NCBI RefSeq assembly: GCF_900109825.1
Contig: NZ_FOBL01000024.1
Span: 1-37,802, forward strand
Reading direction: 5' to 3'
Source of the DNA: Alkalibacterium putridalgicola
GTDB lineage: Bacteria > Bacillota > Bacilli > Lactobacillales > Carnobacteriaceae_A
Length of the DNA stretch: 37,802 bases
Of the stretch, positions 9,087-18,406 are shown in pieces (position 1 is the stretch's first letter; each line of letters opens with the position of its first letter). The notes beneath the pieces are model-generated. The model saw nothing but the letters and a program-made list of their open reading frames with translations, had not been told where the DNA came from and did not search any database. Both the position numbers and the translations under genes were made by a program.

Positions 9087-9743
9087 GTGGGACAAAAAGT
9101 AAATCCTCATGGTATGCGTGTCGGCGTCATCCAAGATTGGGACGCTAAATGGTACGCAGAAAAAGATTTTGCAGATAAATTACATGAAGACCTTGCTGTT
9201 CGTGAGTACATTGCTGAAAAACTAAGTGATGCCTCTGTTTCTCGTGTAGAAATCGAACGTGCAGCAAACAGAATCAACGTGTCTATTCACACTGCTAAAC
9301 CAGGAATGGTTATTGGTAAAGGTGGATCAGAAGTTGATGCTTTAAGAAATGGATTAAACAACTTAACTGGCAAACGAGTACACGTGAACATCGTGGAAAT
9401 CAAACGTCCAGATATGGATGCTACATTAGTAGCTAAAAGTATTGCTGAGCAATTAGAAAACCGTATTTCATTCCGTCGTGCACAAAAACAAGCGATCCAG
9501 CGCACAATGCGTTCAGGTGCTAAAGGTGTACGTACAATGGTAGCCGGTCGTCTAAACGGTGCAGACATTGCCCGTAGCGAAAGTTTTGCTGAAGGATCAG
9601 TTCCTTTGCACACGATCCGTGCAGATATCGATTACGCTAACGAAGAAGCCGATACAACTTACGGTAAAATCGGAGTTAAAGTATGGATCTACAAAGGAGA
9701 AGTTCTTCCTGAAGTTAAGGAAGCTAAGAAAGGAGGGAAATAA
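9087..9743 (+). CDS. rpsC: 30S ribosomal protein S3
   Basis: The 218-residue S3 begins [20 protein letters not shown] from a GTG start. A KH domain with the loop [14 protein letters not shown] (about residues 73-86) and the C-terminal domain [20 protein letters not shown] are present. S3 forms part of the mRNA entry helicase. The end of the gene (encoding KKGGK) provides the Shine-Dalgarno for rplP. Confidence 0.98.
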   Translation: MGQKVNPHGMRVGVIQDWDAKWYAEKDFADKLHEDLAVREYIAEKLSDASVSRVEIERAANRINVSIHTAKPGMVIGKGGSEVDALRNGLNNLTGKRVHVNIVEIKRPDMDATLVAKSIAEQLENRISFRRAQKQAIQRTMRSGAKGVRTMVAGRLNGADIARSESFAEGSVPLHTIRADIDYANEEADTTYGKIGVKVWIYKGEVLPEVKEAKKGGK

Positions 9744-9746
9744 TCA

Positions 9747-10178
9747 ATGTTAGTACCAAAACGTGTAAAACACCGTCGCGAATTCCGTGGTAAAATGCGT
9801 GGAGAAGCAAAAGGCGGCAAAGAAATAGCTTACGGTCAGTACGGATTACAAGCAATTGACTCTGTATGGATCACAAGCAGACAAATCGAATCAGCTCGTA
9901 TAGCGATGACTCGTTATATGAAACGTGGTGGGAAAGTATGGATCAAAATTTTCCCTCACAAACCAGTGTCAGCTAAAGCAATTGGTGTTCGTATGGGTTC
10001 TGGTAAAGGAGCTCCTGAGAGCTGGGTAGCCCCTGTCAAACGTGGTAAGATCATGTTTGAAATCGGCGGCGTATCTGAAGAAGTCGCTCGCGAAGCCTTG
10101 CGTTTAGCTTCACACAAACTACCGGTTAGAACTAGAGTAGTAACTCGTGAAGAAAGTGGTGACTCAAATGAAGGCTAA
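9747..10178 (+). CDS. rplP: 50S ribosomal protein L16
   Basis: The 143-residue L16 starts [20 protein letters not shown] and has the conserved segment [21 protein letters not shown]16 contacts tRNA in the A site. Its 3' end overlaps rpmC by 11 bp, which implies coupled translation. Confidence 0.98.
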   Translation: MLVPKRVKHRREFRGKMRGEAKGGKEIAYGQYGLQAIDSVWITSRQIESARIAMTRYMKRGGKVWIKIFPHKPVSAKAIGVRMGSGKGAPESWVAPVKRGKIMFEIGGVSEEVAREALRLASHKLPVRTRVVTREESGDSNEG

Positions 10179-10359
10179 TGAATTAAAAAGCTTATCCACT
10201 ACTGAATTGATTGAAAAAGAAGCAGAATTCAAAGAAGAGCTATTTAACTTACGCTTTCAATTAGCTACTGGACAATTAGAAAACACCGCTCGTATCGGTG
10301 AGGTACGTAAAAACATCGCGCGTGTTAAAACTGTTTTGCGCCAAGCTGAAATGGCATAG
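10168..10359 (+). CDS. rpmC: 50S ribosomal protein L29
   Basis: The 63-residue product is [20 protein letters not shown] followed by an Arg-rich helix [20 protein letters not shown]. The frame is open 7 codons further upstream to a GTG at 10147, but the ATG at 10168 gives the standard L29 N terminus and a purine-rich site lies upstream within rplP. L29 sits by L23 at the tunnel exit. Confidence 0.95.
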   Translation: MKANELKSLSTTELIEKEAEFKEELFNLRFQLATGQLENTARIGEVRKNIARVKTVLRQAEMA

Positions 10360-10400
10360 TAACTAGATAGTGTAATAGCTTATTCAAAGGAGGCTAGAAA

Positions 10401-10664
10401 ATGGCTGAACGTAACGAACGTAAAGTATATCAAGGTAAAGTGACTTCAGACAAAATGGATAAAACCATCGTTGTTGAGATCGCTACGCAGAAACAGCACC
10501 CTAAATACAAAAAACGTATTAAATACTCAACTAAATTTAAAGCACATGACGAAAACAACACTGCTAAAACTGGCGACATTGTTAAAATCATGGAAACTCG
10601 ACCATTGTCTAAAGATAAACGTTTCCGTTTATTAGAAGTGGTTGAAGAATCAGTAGTTTTATAA
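10401..10664 (+). CDS. rpsQ: 30S ribosomal protein S17
   Basis: The 87-residue protein starts [20 protein letters not shown] and has the OB-fold segment with [20 protein letters not shown]17 is a primary 16S rRNA binder in the 30S body. AAAGGAGG precedes the ATG. It ends the S10 part of the cluster; a 75-nt spacer with two hairpins follows. Confidence 0.97.
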   Translation: MAERNERKVYQGKVTSDKMDKTIVVEIATQKQHPKYKKRIKYSTKFKAHDENNTAKTGDIVKIMETRPLSKDKRFRLLEVVEESVVL

Positions 10665-10674
10665 TCTAACATCC

Positions 10675-10715
10675 GGGGAACCGGGAGCTACACAACGATG
10701 AAGTAAACTTTATCG
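10675..10715 (+). promoter_or_regulatory. Hairpins in the rpsQ-rplN (S10/spc) junction
   Basis: CGATGAAGT (10696-10704) pairs with ACTTTATCG (10707-10715), with one G-U pair, just before the rplN ribosome binding site AAAGGAGG. A small CCGG-GGAA-CCGG stem-loop lies just upstream. Such structure falls where the S10 and spc operons are separate in E. coli; it may be a processing or regulatory remnant. Confidence 0.35.
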
Positions 10716-10739
10716 TGAGTTTGAAAGGAGGATCCTAAC

Positions 10740-11108
10740 GTGATTCAAACAGAAAGTCGTATGAAAGTCGCTGACAACTCTGGAGCACGTGAAGTGCTTG
10801 TCATTAAAGTTTTAGGTGGATCAGGAGCCAAAACTGCTAACATTGGTGATGAAGTAGTTGTTACTGTAAAACATGCTACACCAGGCGGCGTTGTTAAAAA
10901 AGGGGACGTTGCTCGTGCAGTAATCGTTCGTACTAAATCTGGCGCTAGACGTCCAGATGGTTCTTATATTAAATTCGATGAAAATGCTTGTGTAATTATT
11001 CGTGAAGACAAAGCACCACGTGGAACACGTATCTTCGGACCAGTTGCTCGTGAATTACGTGAGAATGACTTTATGAGAATTGTTTCGTTAGCTCCGGAAG
11101 TTCTATAA
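10740..11108 (+). CDS. rplN: 50S ribosomal protein L14
   Basis: This 122-residue L14 starts [20 protein letters not shown] from a GTG codon 10 nt after GGAGG. It contains the family signature [21 protein letters not shown]14 forms intersubunit bridges and binds the silencing factor RsfS in other bacteria. It opens the spc part of the superoperon. Confidence 0.98.
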   Translation: MIQTESRMKVADNSGAREVLVIKVLGGSGAKTANIGDEVVVTVKHATPGGVVKKGDVARAVIVRTKSGARRPDGSYIKFDENACVIIREDKAPRGTRIFGPVARELRENDFMRIVSLAPEVL

Positions 11109-11142
11109 TTCCGATAAACGTCATAAGGAGGTGCGCTAGAGA

Positions 11143-11448
11143 ATGTTTGTAAAAACAGGAGACAAAGTCAAAGTAATCGCAGGAAAAGATAAAGGCAAAG
11201 AAGGCACTATATTAGCTGCTATGCCTAAACAAAACAAAGTTATTGTTGAAGGACTCAATATCATGAAAAAACATACCCGTCCTACTGGTATGGGACAAGA
11301 AGGCGGAATTGTTGAGAAAGAAGCACCAATTCACGTTTCTAATGTTCAGTTGATCGATCCCGAAACAAATGAATCTACTCGAGTAGGTTATAAAGTTGAA
11401 GATGGCAAAAAAGTTCGCTACGCTAAAAAATCTGGCGGAGCACTTTAA
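11143..11448 (+). CDS. rplX: 50S ribosomal protein L24
   Basis: The 101-residue protein starts with a KOW motif, [20 protein letters not shown] (residues 4-23). L24 initiates 50S assembly by binding the 5' end of 23S rRNA. Start ATG at 11143 follows AAGGAGG. Confidence 0.97.
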   Translation: MFVKTGDKVKVIAGKDKGKEGTILAAMPKQNKVIVEGLNIMKKHTRPTGMGQEGGIVEKEAPIHVSNVQLIDPETNESTRVGYKVEDGKKVRYAKKSGGAL

Positions 11449-11477
11449 TCTAAAGTAGGAAAGGAGGGCATTCATTT

Positions 11478-12017
11478 ATGACACGCCTTAAAGAAAAATA
11501 TAACAGTGATGTACGACCATCATTAGTTGAAAAATTTGAATACAGTTCTGTCATGGAAGCACCAAAAGTTGAAAAAATCGTTATCAACATGGGTGTGGGT
11601 GAAGCTGTATCAAACACTAAAAACTTAGATAAAGCAGTAGAAGAGTTAACATTAATTTCTGGACAAAAACCAGTTGTCACTCGTGCGAAAAAATCTATCG
11701 CCGCATTCCGTTTACGTGAAGGTATGCCAATCGGTACGAAAGTTACACTTCGTGGCGATCGCATGTATGATTTCTTGGATAAATTAGTGACTGTTTCATT
11801 ACCTCGTGTACGTGATTTCCGTGGAGTAAGCAAAAACGCTTTTGACGGACGTGGAAACTACACGCTAGGTATCAAAGAGCAGCTGATTTTCCCTGAAGTT
11901 AATTATGATGATGTAGATAAAGTTCGCGGTATGGATATTGTTATTGTTACATCAGCTAACACTGACGAAGAAGCACGTGAATTACTTGGACAAATGGGAA
12001 TGCCGTTCCAGAAATAA
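11478..12017 (+). CDS. rplE: 50S ribosomal protein L5
   Basis: The 179-residue L5 starts [20 protein letters not shown] and ends in [17 protein letters not shown]. It includes [21 protein letters not shown]5 binds 5S rRNA and contacts P-site tRNA. AAAGGAGGG lies 9 nt before the ATG. Confidence 0.98.
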   Translation: MTRLKEKYNSDVRPSLVEKFEYSSVMEAPKVEKIVINMGVGEAVSNTKNLDKAVEELTLISGQKPVVTRAKKSIAAFRLREGMPIGTKVTLRGDRMYDFLDKLVTVSLPRVRDFRGVSKNAFDGRGNYTLGIKEQLIFPEVNYDDVDKVRGMDIVIVTSANTDEEARELLGQMGMPFQK

Positions 12018-12050
12018 CCTAAACTACCTATTAGGAGGGTAATTGTAAAA

Positions 12051-12236
12051 ATGGCTAAAAAATCAATGATTGCTAAAAACAAAAAACCAGCCAAGTTTTC
12101 GACACGTGAGTATACCCGCTGTGAACGTTGTGGACGCCCACATGCTGTATACCAAAAATTCAAATTATGCCGTATTTGCTTGCGTGAGCTAGCTTATAAA
12201 GGTGAAATTCCTGGCTTGAAAAAAGCAAGCTGGTAA
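12051..12236 (+). CDS. rpsN: 30S ribosomal protein S14, zinc-binding type
   Basis: The 61-residue S14 has two CxxC knuckles (Cys24, 27, 40, 43; CERCGRP and LCRICLREL), so it is the zinc-containing form. Firmicutes with only this form need zinc for S14; a zinc-free paralogue could exist elsewhere. AGGAGGG precedes the start. Confidence 0.97.
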   Translation: MAKKSMIAKNKKPAKFSTREYTRCERCGRPHAVYQKFKLCRICLRELAYKGEIPGLKKASW

Positions 12237-12273
12237 ACAAAACGAAAACTTGCCGTAAAGGAGGCTACAACGA

Positions 12274-12672
12274 ATGGTCATGACAGATCCAATCGCAGAT
12301 TTCTTAACTCGTATCCGTAACGCTAACAACGCTCGTCATACGAAAGTTGAGATCCCTGCTTCTAACTTAAAAAAAGGTATGGCCGATATCCTGAAATCAG
12401 AAGGTTTCATAAAGGATGTTGAATTTGTGGAAGATGACAAACAAGGCATCGTCCGCGTGTTCTTGAAATATGGTCAAAACAACGAACGTGTTATCACAGG
12501 TTTGAAACGTATTTCAAAACCAGGTTTGCGCGTTTACGTTAACGCAGAAGAAATGCCTAAAGTGTTGAACGGACTAGGTATCGCTCTAGTTTCTACATCC
12601 GAAGGTGTTGTAACAGACAAAACAGCTCGTGCTAAAAATATCGGGGGAGAAGTCCTCGCATACGTTTGGTAA
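12274..12672 (+). CDS. rpsH: 30S ribosomal protein S8
   Basis: The 132-residue S8 starts [20 protein letters not shown] and ends with the conserved [16 protein letters not shown]. The first ATG is favoured over the one two codons later because it lies 9 nt after GGAGG. S8 binds the central domain of 16S rRNA and is the spc-operon repressor in E. coli. Confidence 0.97.
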   Translation: MVMTDPIADFLTRIRNANNARHTKVEIPASNLKKGMADILKSEGFIKDVEFVEDDKQGIVRVFLKYGQNNERVITGLKRISKPGLRVYVNAEEMPKVLNGLGIALVSTSEGVVTDKTARAKNIGGEVLAYVW

Positions 12673-12704
12673 TCAGCTAAGAAAGATGAAGGAGGTGCCG
12701 GACT

Positions 12705-13241
12705 TTGAGCCGTATCGGAAAAATGCCGATTACGATTCCTGAAGGTGTGGAAGTAAACATCGACGGAAACGTGATCACAGTTAAAGGGAAAAACGGAGAA
12801 TTGAGCCGTGAAATCAGCCCTATTATTGATGTTAAAGTTGAAGATAATCAAATGACATTTGAACGACCTGATGAATCAAAATCTAGTCGTACGATCCACG
12901 GAACAACTCGCGCTATTGTGAATAACATGGTCGAAGGTGTTACTGTCGGTTTTGAAAAAGTTCTAGAATTAAATGGTGTTGGTTACCGTGCACAAAAACA
13001 AGGTAACAAATTAGTCGTAAACGTTGGACTATCTCACCCAGTCGAGTTCGAAGCTGTTGAAGGATTAACAGTAGAAGTTCCATCTAACACTGTTATTTCT
13101 ATCAAGGGCGCAAACAAAGAGCACGTTGGCGCTTTGGCTGCTAACGTTCGTTCCGTACGTCCACCAGAGCCTTATAAAGGTAAAGGGATCCGCTATAGAG
13201 GCGAAAACGTACGTCGTAAAGAAGGTAAAACAGGTAAATAA
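12705..13241 (+). CDS. rplF: 50S ribosomal protein L6
   Basis: This 178-residue protein starts [20 protein letters not shown] from a TTG codon with GGAGG 11 nt upstream. The C-terminal [20 protein letters not shown] is the L6 signature. L6 lies near the sarcin-ricin loop. An unusually long, structured 110-nt spacer follows. Confidence 0.97.
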   Translation: MSRIGKMPITIPEGVEVNIDGNVITVKGKNGELSREISPIIDVKVEDNQMTFERPDESKSSRTIHGTTRAIVNNMVEGVTVGFEKVLELNGVGYRAQKQGNKLVVNVGLSHPVEFEAVEGLTVEVPSNTVISIKGANKEHVGALAANVRSVRPPEPYKGKGIRYRGENVRRKEGKTGK

Positions 13242-13247
13242 TAAAAT

Positions 13248-13289
13248 GAAAGAGAACACTATAACGATCTGTTATAACGTTCTACTTTC
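13248..13289 (+). promoter_or_regulatory. Long hairpin between rplF and rplR
   Basis: GAAAG-AGAAC-AC-TATAAC (13248-13265) pairs with GTTATA-AC-GTTCT-A-CTTTC (13271-13289) around loop GATCT: 16 base pairs with one 2x2 internal mismatch and one bulge. A weak U-rich tail (CTTTTAT) follows. It could be a processing site, an attenuator or a leaky terminator inside the operon. Confidence 0.5.
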
Positions 13290-13351
13290 CTTTTATCAGG
13301 AAACCTGACTATCTCATTCACATGAGAATTTTGAATAAAGAGGTGACAATT

Positions 13352-13708
13352 GTGATTACAAAACCAGATAAAAACAAATTACGTCAAAAAAGACATAAAC
13401 GCATTCGCAGAAATCTTTCTGGTACTGCTGAGCGCCCGCGTTTGAGTGTGTTCCGTTCGAACACAAACATCTACGCTCAATTAATTGATGATGTAGAGGG
13501 TGTAACGCTCGCAAGTGCATCTTCCTTAGATACTGACGTTTCAGGAGATTCGAAAGTTGAAGAAGCTGCTGCAGTAGGAACATTGATTGCTAAACGCGCT
13601 AAAGACAAAGACATTTCAGTCGTTGTTTTTGACCGTGGCGGATATCAATACCACGGACGTGTCAAAGCATTAGCAGACGCAGCTCGTGAAAACGGACTAT
13701 CATTCTAA
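13352..13708 (+). CDS. rplR: 50S ribosomal protein L18
   Basis: The 118-residue L18 reads [20 protein letters not shown] from a GTG at 13352, just after AAAGAGGTGACAATT. The frame opens earlier at an ATG (13322), but that has no ribosome binding site and would add ten unrelated residues. L18 delivers 5S rRNA to the large subunit with L5. The end carries [20 protein letters not shown]. Confidence 0.95.
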   Translation: MITKPDKNKLRQKRHKRIRRNLSGTAERPRLSVFRSNTNIYAQLIDDVEGVTLASASSLDTDVSGDSKVEEAAAVGTLIAKRAKDKDISVVVFDRGGYQYHGRVKALADAARENGLSF

Positions 13709-13730
13709 AGAAAAGGAGGAATAACAGTAT

Positions 13731-14234
13731 ATGACAACTCATATTGATGCATCTAAATTAGATATTGAAGATCGCGTAGTTGAAATCAACCGTGTAACTA
13801 AAGTTGTTAAAGGTGGACGTCGTTTACGTTTTGCTGCATTAGTCGTAGTAGGAGACAGAAACGGTCACGTTGGTTTTGGTACAGGTAAGGCGCAAGAAGT
13901 ACCAGAAGCGATCCGTAAAGCGATCGAAGCTGCTAAAACCAATTTAGTAGAAGTGCCGATCGTTGGTACTACATTGCCACATAAAGTAATTGGTCGTCAC
14001 GGCGGCGGTAACATCATCTTGAAACCTGCTACAGCTGGTTCTGGAGTTTCTGCTGGTGGTCCAGTACGTGCGATTTTAGAATTAGCCGGCGTACAAGACG
14101 TTTCTTCTAAGTCTGTTGGATCTAGTTCACCAATCAACATGATTCGTGCAACGATCGATGGAATCAACCAAATGAAACGTGTAGAAGACGTAGCAAAACT
14201 TCGCGGGAAATCTGTAGAAGAATTACTTGGATAA
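13731..14234 (+). CDS. rpsE: 30S ribosomal protein S5
   Basis: The 167-residue S5 has the N-terminal double-stranded-RNA-binding-like domain ([20 protein letters not shown]) and the conserved [21 protein letters not shown]5 with S4 guards decoding accuracy and, with S3, the mRNA entrance. AAAGGAGG precedes the ATG. Confidence 0.98.
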   Translation: MTTHIDASKLDIEDRVVEINRVTKVVKGGRRLRFAALVVVGDRNGHVGFGTGKAQEVPEAIRKAIEAAKTNLVEVPIVGTTLPHKVIGRHGGGNIILKPATAGSGVSAGGPVRAILELAGVQDVSSKSVGSSSPINMIRATIDGINQMKRVEDVAKLRGKSVEELLG

Positions 14235-14248
14235 GGAGAGATGACACA

Positions 14249-14428
14249 ATGGCAAACTTGGAAATAACATTAAAACGTAGTTTAATTGGTCGTCCTCAAA
14301 GACAACATCAAGTAGTTAAATCATTAGGTCTGAGAAAAACCAACTCTTCAGTTGTAAGACCTGATAATGAAGCAGTGCGAGGAGCAATTAAACATATCGC
14401 TCATTTAGTAGACGTTAAAGAAGTCTAA
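14249..14428 (+). CDS. rpmD: 50S ribosomal protein L30
   Basis: This short gene encodes 59 residues, [20 protein letters not shown] followed by the [11 protein letters not shown]-type segment of L30 and ending HLVDVKEV. The ATG at 14249 lies 14 nt after the rpsE stop and follows AAGGAGAG. Size and position between rpsE and rplO are canonical. Confidence 0.96.
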   Translation: MANLEITLKRSLIGRPQRQHQVVKSLGLRKTNSSVVRPDNEAVRGAIKHIAHLVDVKEV

Positions 14429-14465
14429 TGAGCAAAGAGTCTAACTAAAGGAGGTGCCAAGATTT

Positions 14466-14906
14466 ATGAAACTTCATGAATTAAAACCCGCAGAAGGATC
14501 ACGTAAATCACGAAACCGTGTAGGTCGTGGATCTTCTTCTGGTAACGGAAAAACATCCGGTCGTGGACAAAAAGGACAAAAAGCGCGTTCAGGTGGTGGA
14601 ACACGTTTAGGTTTCGAAGGTGGACAAACACCATTATTCCAAACTTTACCAAAACGTGGATTTACAAACTACAACCGTAAAGAATTCGACATTGTCAATT
14701 TAGACACATTAAACCGATTTGAAGAAGGTACAGAAGTTACTCCAGACGTATTAGTCAAAGCAGGAGTAATCAAAAACAAGAAATCCGGTGTTAAGGTTTT
14801 GGCGAAAGGAAACATCGATCACAAACTTACTGTGAAAGCTAACAAGTTTTCTTCAGCAGCTAAAGAAGCGATCGAAGCTGCCGGTGGATCAGTAGAGGTG
14901 ATCTAA
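14466..14906 (+). CDS. rplO: 50S ribosomal protein L15
   Basis: The 146-residue L15 starts [20 protein letters not shown], followed by the Gly/Arg-rich extension [20 protein letters not shown]. The ATG at 14466 sits 11 nt after AAAGGAGG; a GTG 12 nt earlier overlaps that site and is rejected. Its end carries the ribosome binding site for secY. Confidence 0.96.
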   Translation: MKLHELKPAEGSRKSRNRVGRGSSSGNGKTSGRGQKGQKARSGGGTRLGFEGGQTPLFQTLPKRGFTNYNRKEFDIVNLDTLNRFEEGTEVTPDVLVKAGVIKNKKSGVKVLAKGNIDHKLTVKANKFSSAAKEAIEAAGGSVEVI

Positions 14907-14908
14907 GA

Positions 14909-16207
14909 ATGATCGAGCTGATTAAAGGTGTGATCAAAGAAAAAGATGTGCGTAGTCGTGTGCTGTTCACTCTTGGGATCCTAGTCGTCTTTCGTCTTGG
15001 TACACATTTGACTGTACCGGGCGTCGACGCTGACTCTCTGGGTGATCTATCCAGTACTGGATTATTCAACTTATTAGATACGTTTGGTGGTGGAGCCCTG
15101 AGCAGCTATTCAATATTTGCTTTAGGTGTTTCACCTTACATTACGTCTTCTATCGTCATTCAGCTCCTGCAGATGGATGTCATTCCTAAATTCAAGGAAT
15201 GGGCAGATCAGGGAGAAGTCGGACGACGCAAGTTGAATCAGGCCACACGCTATTTAACGATTTTCTTAGCATTTTTCCAGGCTATCGGTATTTCTTATGG
15301 ATTCAACGCATTGACAGGTTTAGGACTGGTCCGTAATCCTGGTCCGGCAACATATATTACGATTGCGATCATACTGACAGCAGGAACGATGCTCGTCATG
15401 TGGCTGGGAGAAATGATCACCGTTCACGGTTTCGGGAACGGCGTCTCATTTATAATCTTTTCCGGTATCGTCGCTCGTTTTCCTCAGGACATTGCACAAT
15501 TTTATAACACACAGATCCGAAACGCCGGCGATGAGGTCGTCAGTGCCTGGATCCTTGCGATAACAATTGTCGTTGTGTTCGTGTTACTTGTGTTACTTGT
15601 AACTTTTGTGGAAAATGCCAAGCGTAATATCCCTGTTCGCTATTCTAAACGTGCAAGCACAACGAAAGACAGTGCTGTTTTACCATTAAAAGTGAACTCG
15701 GCTGGCGTTATTCCAGTTATCTTCGCTAGTTCGTTCCTCATGACGCCACAGATCATCCTGGGTTATTTTGCTCAGGGGAATCAGAATGAAGGCTGGTACC
15801 AGGTATTGAACAGTGTGTTCAATCTCCAGGAACCTATGGGTGCTGTACTTTATACAGTACTGATCGTCTTGTTCACGTATTTCTATGCATTCATTCAGGT
15901 CAACCCTGAAAAGGCTGCTGAAAATCTACAGAAACAAAACGGCTACATTCCGAGTATTCGTCCGGGACGAGCAACCGAAGAATATATTGGGTATATGCTT
16001 ATTCGTTTAAGTACAGTGGGAGCCATTTATTTAGGAACCATTTCATTGCTTCCGATTATAGCTTCTGCTTTATACAATCTGCCTGGTTCTCTTGCATTAG
16101 GAGGTACAAGCTTGCTCATCGTAGTTGGTGTGGCGCTTGACTCTATGCGACAACTGGAAGGATTGCTGAGCAAGAAGAGTTACCAAGGTTTCATTCAGCA
16201 CTCATAA
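14909..16207 (+). CDS. secY: Preprotein translocase channel subunit SecY
   Basis: The 432-residue SecY shows ten hydrophobic helices and conserved family segments such as FRLGTHLTVPGVD near the N terminus, FNLLDTFGGGALSSYSIFAL, the large cytoplasmic loop with KRNIPVRYSKR, and NPEKAAENLQKQNGYIPSIR. It forms the Sec channel with SecE and SecG (not in the window). It starts 2 nt after rplO. A strong terminator-like hairpin follows the gene. Confidence 0.98.
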   Translation: MIELIKGVIKEKDVRSRVLFTLGILVVFRLGTHLTVPGVDADSLGDLSSTGLFNLLDTFGGGALSSYSIFALGVSPYITSSIVIQLLQMDVIPKFKEWADQGEVGRRKLNQATRYLTIFLAFFQAIGISYGFNALTGLGLVRNPGPATYITIAIILTAGTMLVMWLGEMITVHGFGNGVSFIIFSGIVARFPQDIAQFYNTQIRNAGDEVVSAWILAITIVVVFVLLVLLVTFVENAKRNIPVRYSKRASTTKDSAVLPLKVNSAGVIPVIFASSFLMTPQIILGYFAQGNQNEGWYQVLNSVFNLQEPMGAVLYTVLIVLFTYFYAFIQVNPEKAAENLQKQNGYIPSIRPGRATEEYIGYMLIRLSTVGAIYLGTISLLPIIASALYNLPGSLALGGTSLLIVVGVALDSMRQLEGLLSKKSYQGFIQHS

Positions 16208-16232
16208 GCAGTTTTTGAAAATTGAATTAAGA

Positions 16233-16282
16233 CGATTTGCCCGGATGTCATTTTGGCAGAGGTGGGTAAATCGATCTTTTTT
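16233..16282 (+). terminator. Terminator-like hairpin between secY and adk
   Basis: CGATTTGCCC (16233-16242) pairs over its full length with GGGTAAATCG (16264-16273), with one G-U pair, around a 21-nt loop. It is followed by ATC and T6 (16277-16282). It lies inside the superoperon, so it is either a partial terminator or attenuator that lowers downstream expression, or a regulated switch. Confidence 0.75.
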
Positions 16283-16328
16283 CCATTTATGCTGATGAAC
16301 TAAGTGAACGAAAAAAGGAGGAAGCATA

Positions 16329-16973
16329 ATGAATTTGATCCTATTAGGTCTTCCTGGAGCTGGAAAAGGGACGCAGGCTTCGCGTATTTCGGAAAGATAT
16401 AATATTCCGCATATTTCTACCGGAGATATGTTTCGTGCAGCTATGAAGAATAAGACAGCTCTTGGCTTGAAAGCAAAACAGTATATGGACGAAGGCGAAC
16501 TGGTTCCTGATGATGTAACAAACGGGATCGTTAAAGAACGTCTTCAGCAAGATGATGCAAAAAGAGGATTTCTGCTTGATGGATATCCACGCACATTGAA
16601 TCAGGCTCAAGCGCTGCAGCAGGCCTTGGCTTCTACAAACAGAAGACTGGATCACGTGCTGTACATCAAAGTACCTAAAGATATTTTGATGGAACGATTG
16701 ACTGGACGATTCATGTGTTCAAATTGTGGTGCGACCTATCACAAAGTGTATTCCCCACCTAAAGTGGAAGGCACCTGCGATAAGTGCGGCTCACATGATT
16801 TCTATCAGAGAGAAGATGACAAGCCGGAAACGGTTGAGAATCGTATCAACGTGAATGAAGAACAAACGGAAAAACTTGCCAAACACTACAGTGATTTAGG
16901 CCTCGTTAGAGAAATCGACGGGAAACAAAGTCCGAAACAAGTTTTCCAGGACATTGTGGACATACTAAACTAA
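16329..16973 (+). CDS. adk: Adenylate kinase, zinc-lid form
   Basis: The 214-residue enzyme (ATP + AMP = 2 ADP) has the P-loop GLPGAGKGT (residues 7-15), the AMP site [10 protein letters not shown] and [11 protein letters not shown] full lid carries four Cys (130, 133, 150, 153), which indicates structural zinc as in other Gram-positive Adks. AAAAGGAGG precedes the ATG. It is the housekeeping copy; a shorter, lid-less paralogue is encoded at 33556-34092. Confidence 0.97.
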   Translation: MNLILLGLPGAGKGTQASRISERYNIPHISTGDMFRAAMKNKTALGLKAKQYMDEGELVPDDVTNGIVKERLQQDDAKRGFLLDGYPRTLNQAQALQQALASTNRRLDHVLYIKVPKDILMERLTGRFMCSNCGATYHKVYSPPKVEGTCDKCGSHDFYQREDDKPETVENRINVNEEQTEKLAKHYSDLGLVREIDGKQSPKQVFQDIVDILN

Positions 16974-16999
16974 GAAGTCCGATGTTTTATGATGAATCC

Positions 17000-17028
17000 T
17001 TGCAATGATCATGTATGCATGATATAAT
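17000..17028 (+). promoter_or_regulatory. Internal promoter ahead of infA
   Basis: TTGCAA (17000-17005) and a perfect TATAAT (17023-17028) are 17 bp apart, just after adk. It would give infA and the alpha-operon genes (rpmJ to rplQ) a separate transcript with a leader of about 110 nt, bypassing the hairpin before adk. Confidence 0.82.
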
Positions 17029-17147
17029 AGTACGAGCGTCAAAAAGCAATAAACCAAACGACTATTATAGCATAAATTAAAGTGAGGCTTTAGGCTTTCA
17101 CTCTATTCATGCGTACTGAAGTGAGATATCAAAGGAGGAAACCAGGC

Positions 17148-17366
17148 GTGGCAAAAGACGATGTTATAGAGATTGAAGGAACCGTCCTAGAAACGTTACC
17201 AAATGCAATGTTTAAAGTAGAACTTGAAAATGGTCACGAAATTCTAGCACACGTTTCTGGCAAAATTCGTATGAATTACATCCGGATTCTGCCTGGGGAT
17301 AAGGTAACGGTTGAAATGTCTCCATATGATTTAACACGTGGACGCATTACGTATCGATTTAAATAA
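17148..17366 (+). CDS. infA: Translation initiation factor IF-1
   Basis: The 72-residue OB-fold protein is [20 protein letters not shown] from a GTG at 17148 with AAAGGAGG 7-8 nt upstream, ending [12 protein letters not shown]. The frame continues 13 codons upstream to an ATG at 17109, but that part contains the ribosome binding site and is not family-like. IF-1 occupies the A site during initiation. Confidence 0.96.
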   Translation: MAKDDVIEIEGTVLETLPNAMFKVELENGHEILAHVSGKIRMNYIRILPGDKVTVEMSPYDLTRGRITYRFK

Positions 17367-17402
17367 ACTTAGGACTCCGAAGAAATCAAGGAGGGAAAGT
17401 TC

Positions 17403-17516
17403 ATGAAGGTAAGACCATCAGTCAAAAAAATGTGTGACAAGTGTAAAGTGATCCGTCGTAATGGCCGTGTAATGGTTATATGCGAAAATCCTAAACACAA
17501 ACAACGTCAAGGATAA
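17403..17516 (+). CDS. rpmJ: 50S ribosomal protein L36
   Basis: The 37-residue protein reads [20 protein letters not shown] and ends [12 protein letters not shown]. Cys11, Cys14, Cys27 and His32 form the zinc site, so this is the C+ form. AGGAGGG precedes the ATG. It lies in its usual place between infA and rpsM. Confidence 0.97.
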   Translation: MKVRPSVKKMCDKCKVIRRNGRVMVICENPKHKQRQG

Positions 17517-17543
17517 TTTTATAACAACAGGAGGTGCATAGAC

Positions 17544-17909
17544 ATGGCTCGTATAGCAGGTGTAGATATTCCACGTGACAAACATATCGTCATTTCATTA
17601 ACTTATATTTATGGAATCGGTAAAACTACAGCTCAAGAAATTTTAGCAGCTGCAGGAGTTCCAGAAGAAACTCGTGTCCGTGAATTAACAAACGATCAAT
17701 TAGATGCAGTCCGTGCTGAAGTAGATAAACGTAAAATCGAAGGAGATCTTCGTCGTGAAGTTCGTCAGAACATCAAACGTTTAATCGAAATTGGATCATA
17801 CCGTGGCATCCGTCACCGTCGTGGTTTACCAGTACGTGGACAAAACACGAAAAACAACGCGCGTACGCGTAAAGGCAAAGCAGTCGCTATTGCCGGCAAG
17901 AAAAAATAA
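17544..17909 (+). CDS. rpsM: 30S ribosomal protein S13
   Basis: The 121-residue S13 starts [20 protein letters not shown]. It has the helix-hairpin-helix region [14 protein letters not shown] and the basic tail with [20 protein letters not shown]. It contacts P-site tRNA and S19. AGGAGGTG precedes the ATG. Confidence 0.98.
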   Translation: MARIAGVDIPRDKHIVISLTYIYGIGKTTAQEILAAAGVPEETRVRELTNDQLDAVRAEVDKRKIEGDLRREVRQNIKRLIEIGSYRGIRHRRGLPVRGQNTKNNARTRKGKAVAIAGKKK

Positions 17910-17938
17910 TTACCTAAAGTTAGGAGGTCAATCTTCGA

Positions 17939-18337
17939 ATGGCTAAAGTAAAAAGACCCGCTCGTAATCGTAAACGTAGAGTGAAAAAGAATATCGAACA
18001 CGGAGTAGCACATATCCGTTCAACATTCAACAATACAATCGTAATGATAACAGACGCACACGGGAATGCAATTTCTTGGTCTTCTGCAGGCTCACTAGGG
18101 TTCAGAGGATCTCGTAAATCAACTCCTTTTGCTGCTCAAATGGCTGCTGAAGCTGCTGCTAAAGGCGGAATGGAAAACGGTATGAAGACTGTCGAGGTTT
18201 CTGTTAAAGGACCTGGATCTGGTCGTGAAGCTGCGATCCGTTCACTACAGGCTACAGGATTAGAAGTCACTGCAATTCGTGACGTAACACCGGTACCACA
18301 TAACGGTTGCCGTCCTCCAAAACGTCGTCGCGTATAA
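17939..18337 (+). CDS. rpsK: 30S ribosomal protein S11
   Basis: The 132-residue S11 has [20 protein letters not shown] and ends [16 protein letters not shown], both diagnostic. It lies on the 30S platform near the mRNA exit. TTAGGAGGT precedes the ATG. Confidence 0.98.
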   Translation: MAKVKRPARNRKRRVKKNIEHGVAHIRSTFNNTIVMITDAHGNAISWSSAGSLGFRGSRKSTPFAAQMAAEAAAKGGMENGMKTVEVSVKGPGSGREAAIRSLQATGLEVTAIRDVTPVPHNGCRPPKRRRV

Positions 18338-18406
18338 TAGATACTATTAACGAGATCGTTTTTGGGATAGCGTGGATTAACGTTTTGAAAGGGGTAAACG
18401 GATTAT

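Noticed and set aside
13322-13351. Upstream ATG of rplR
   Set aside because: The added ten residues are not L18-like and the real ribosome binding site (AGAGGTGA) lies between this ATG and the GTG at 13352.
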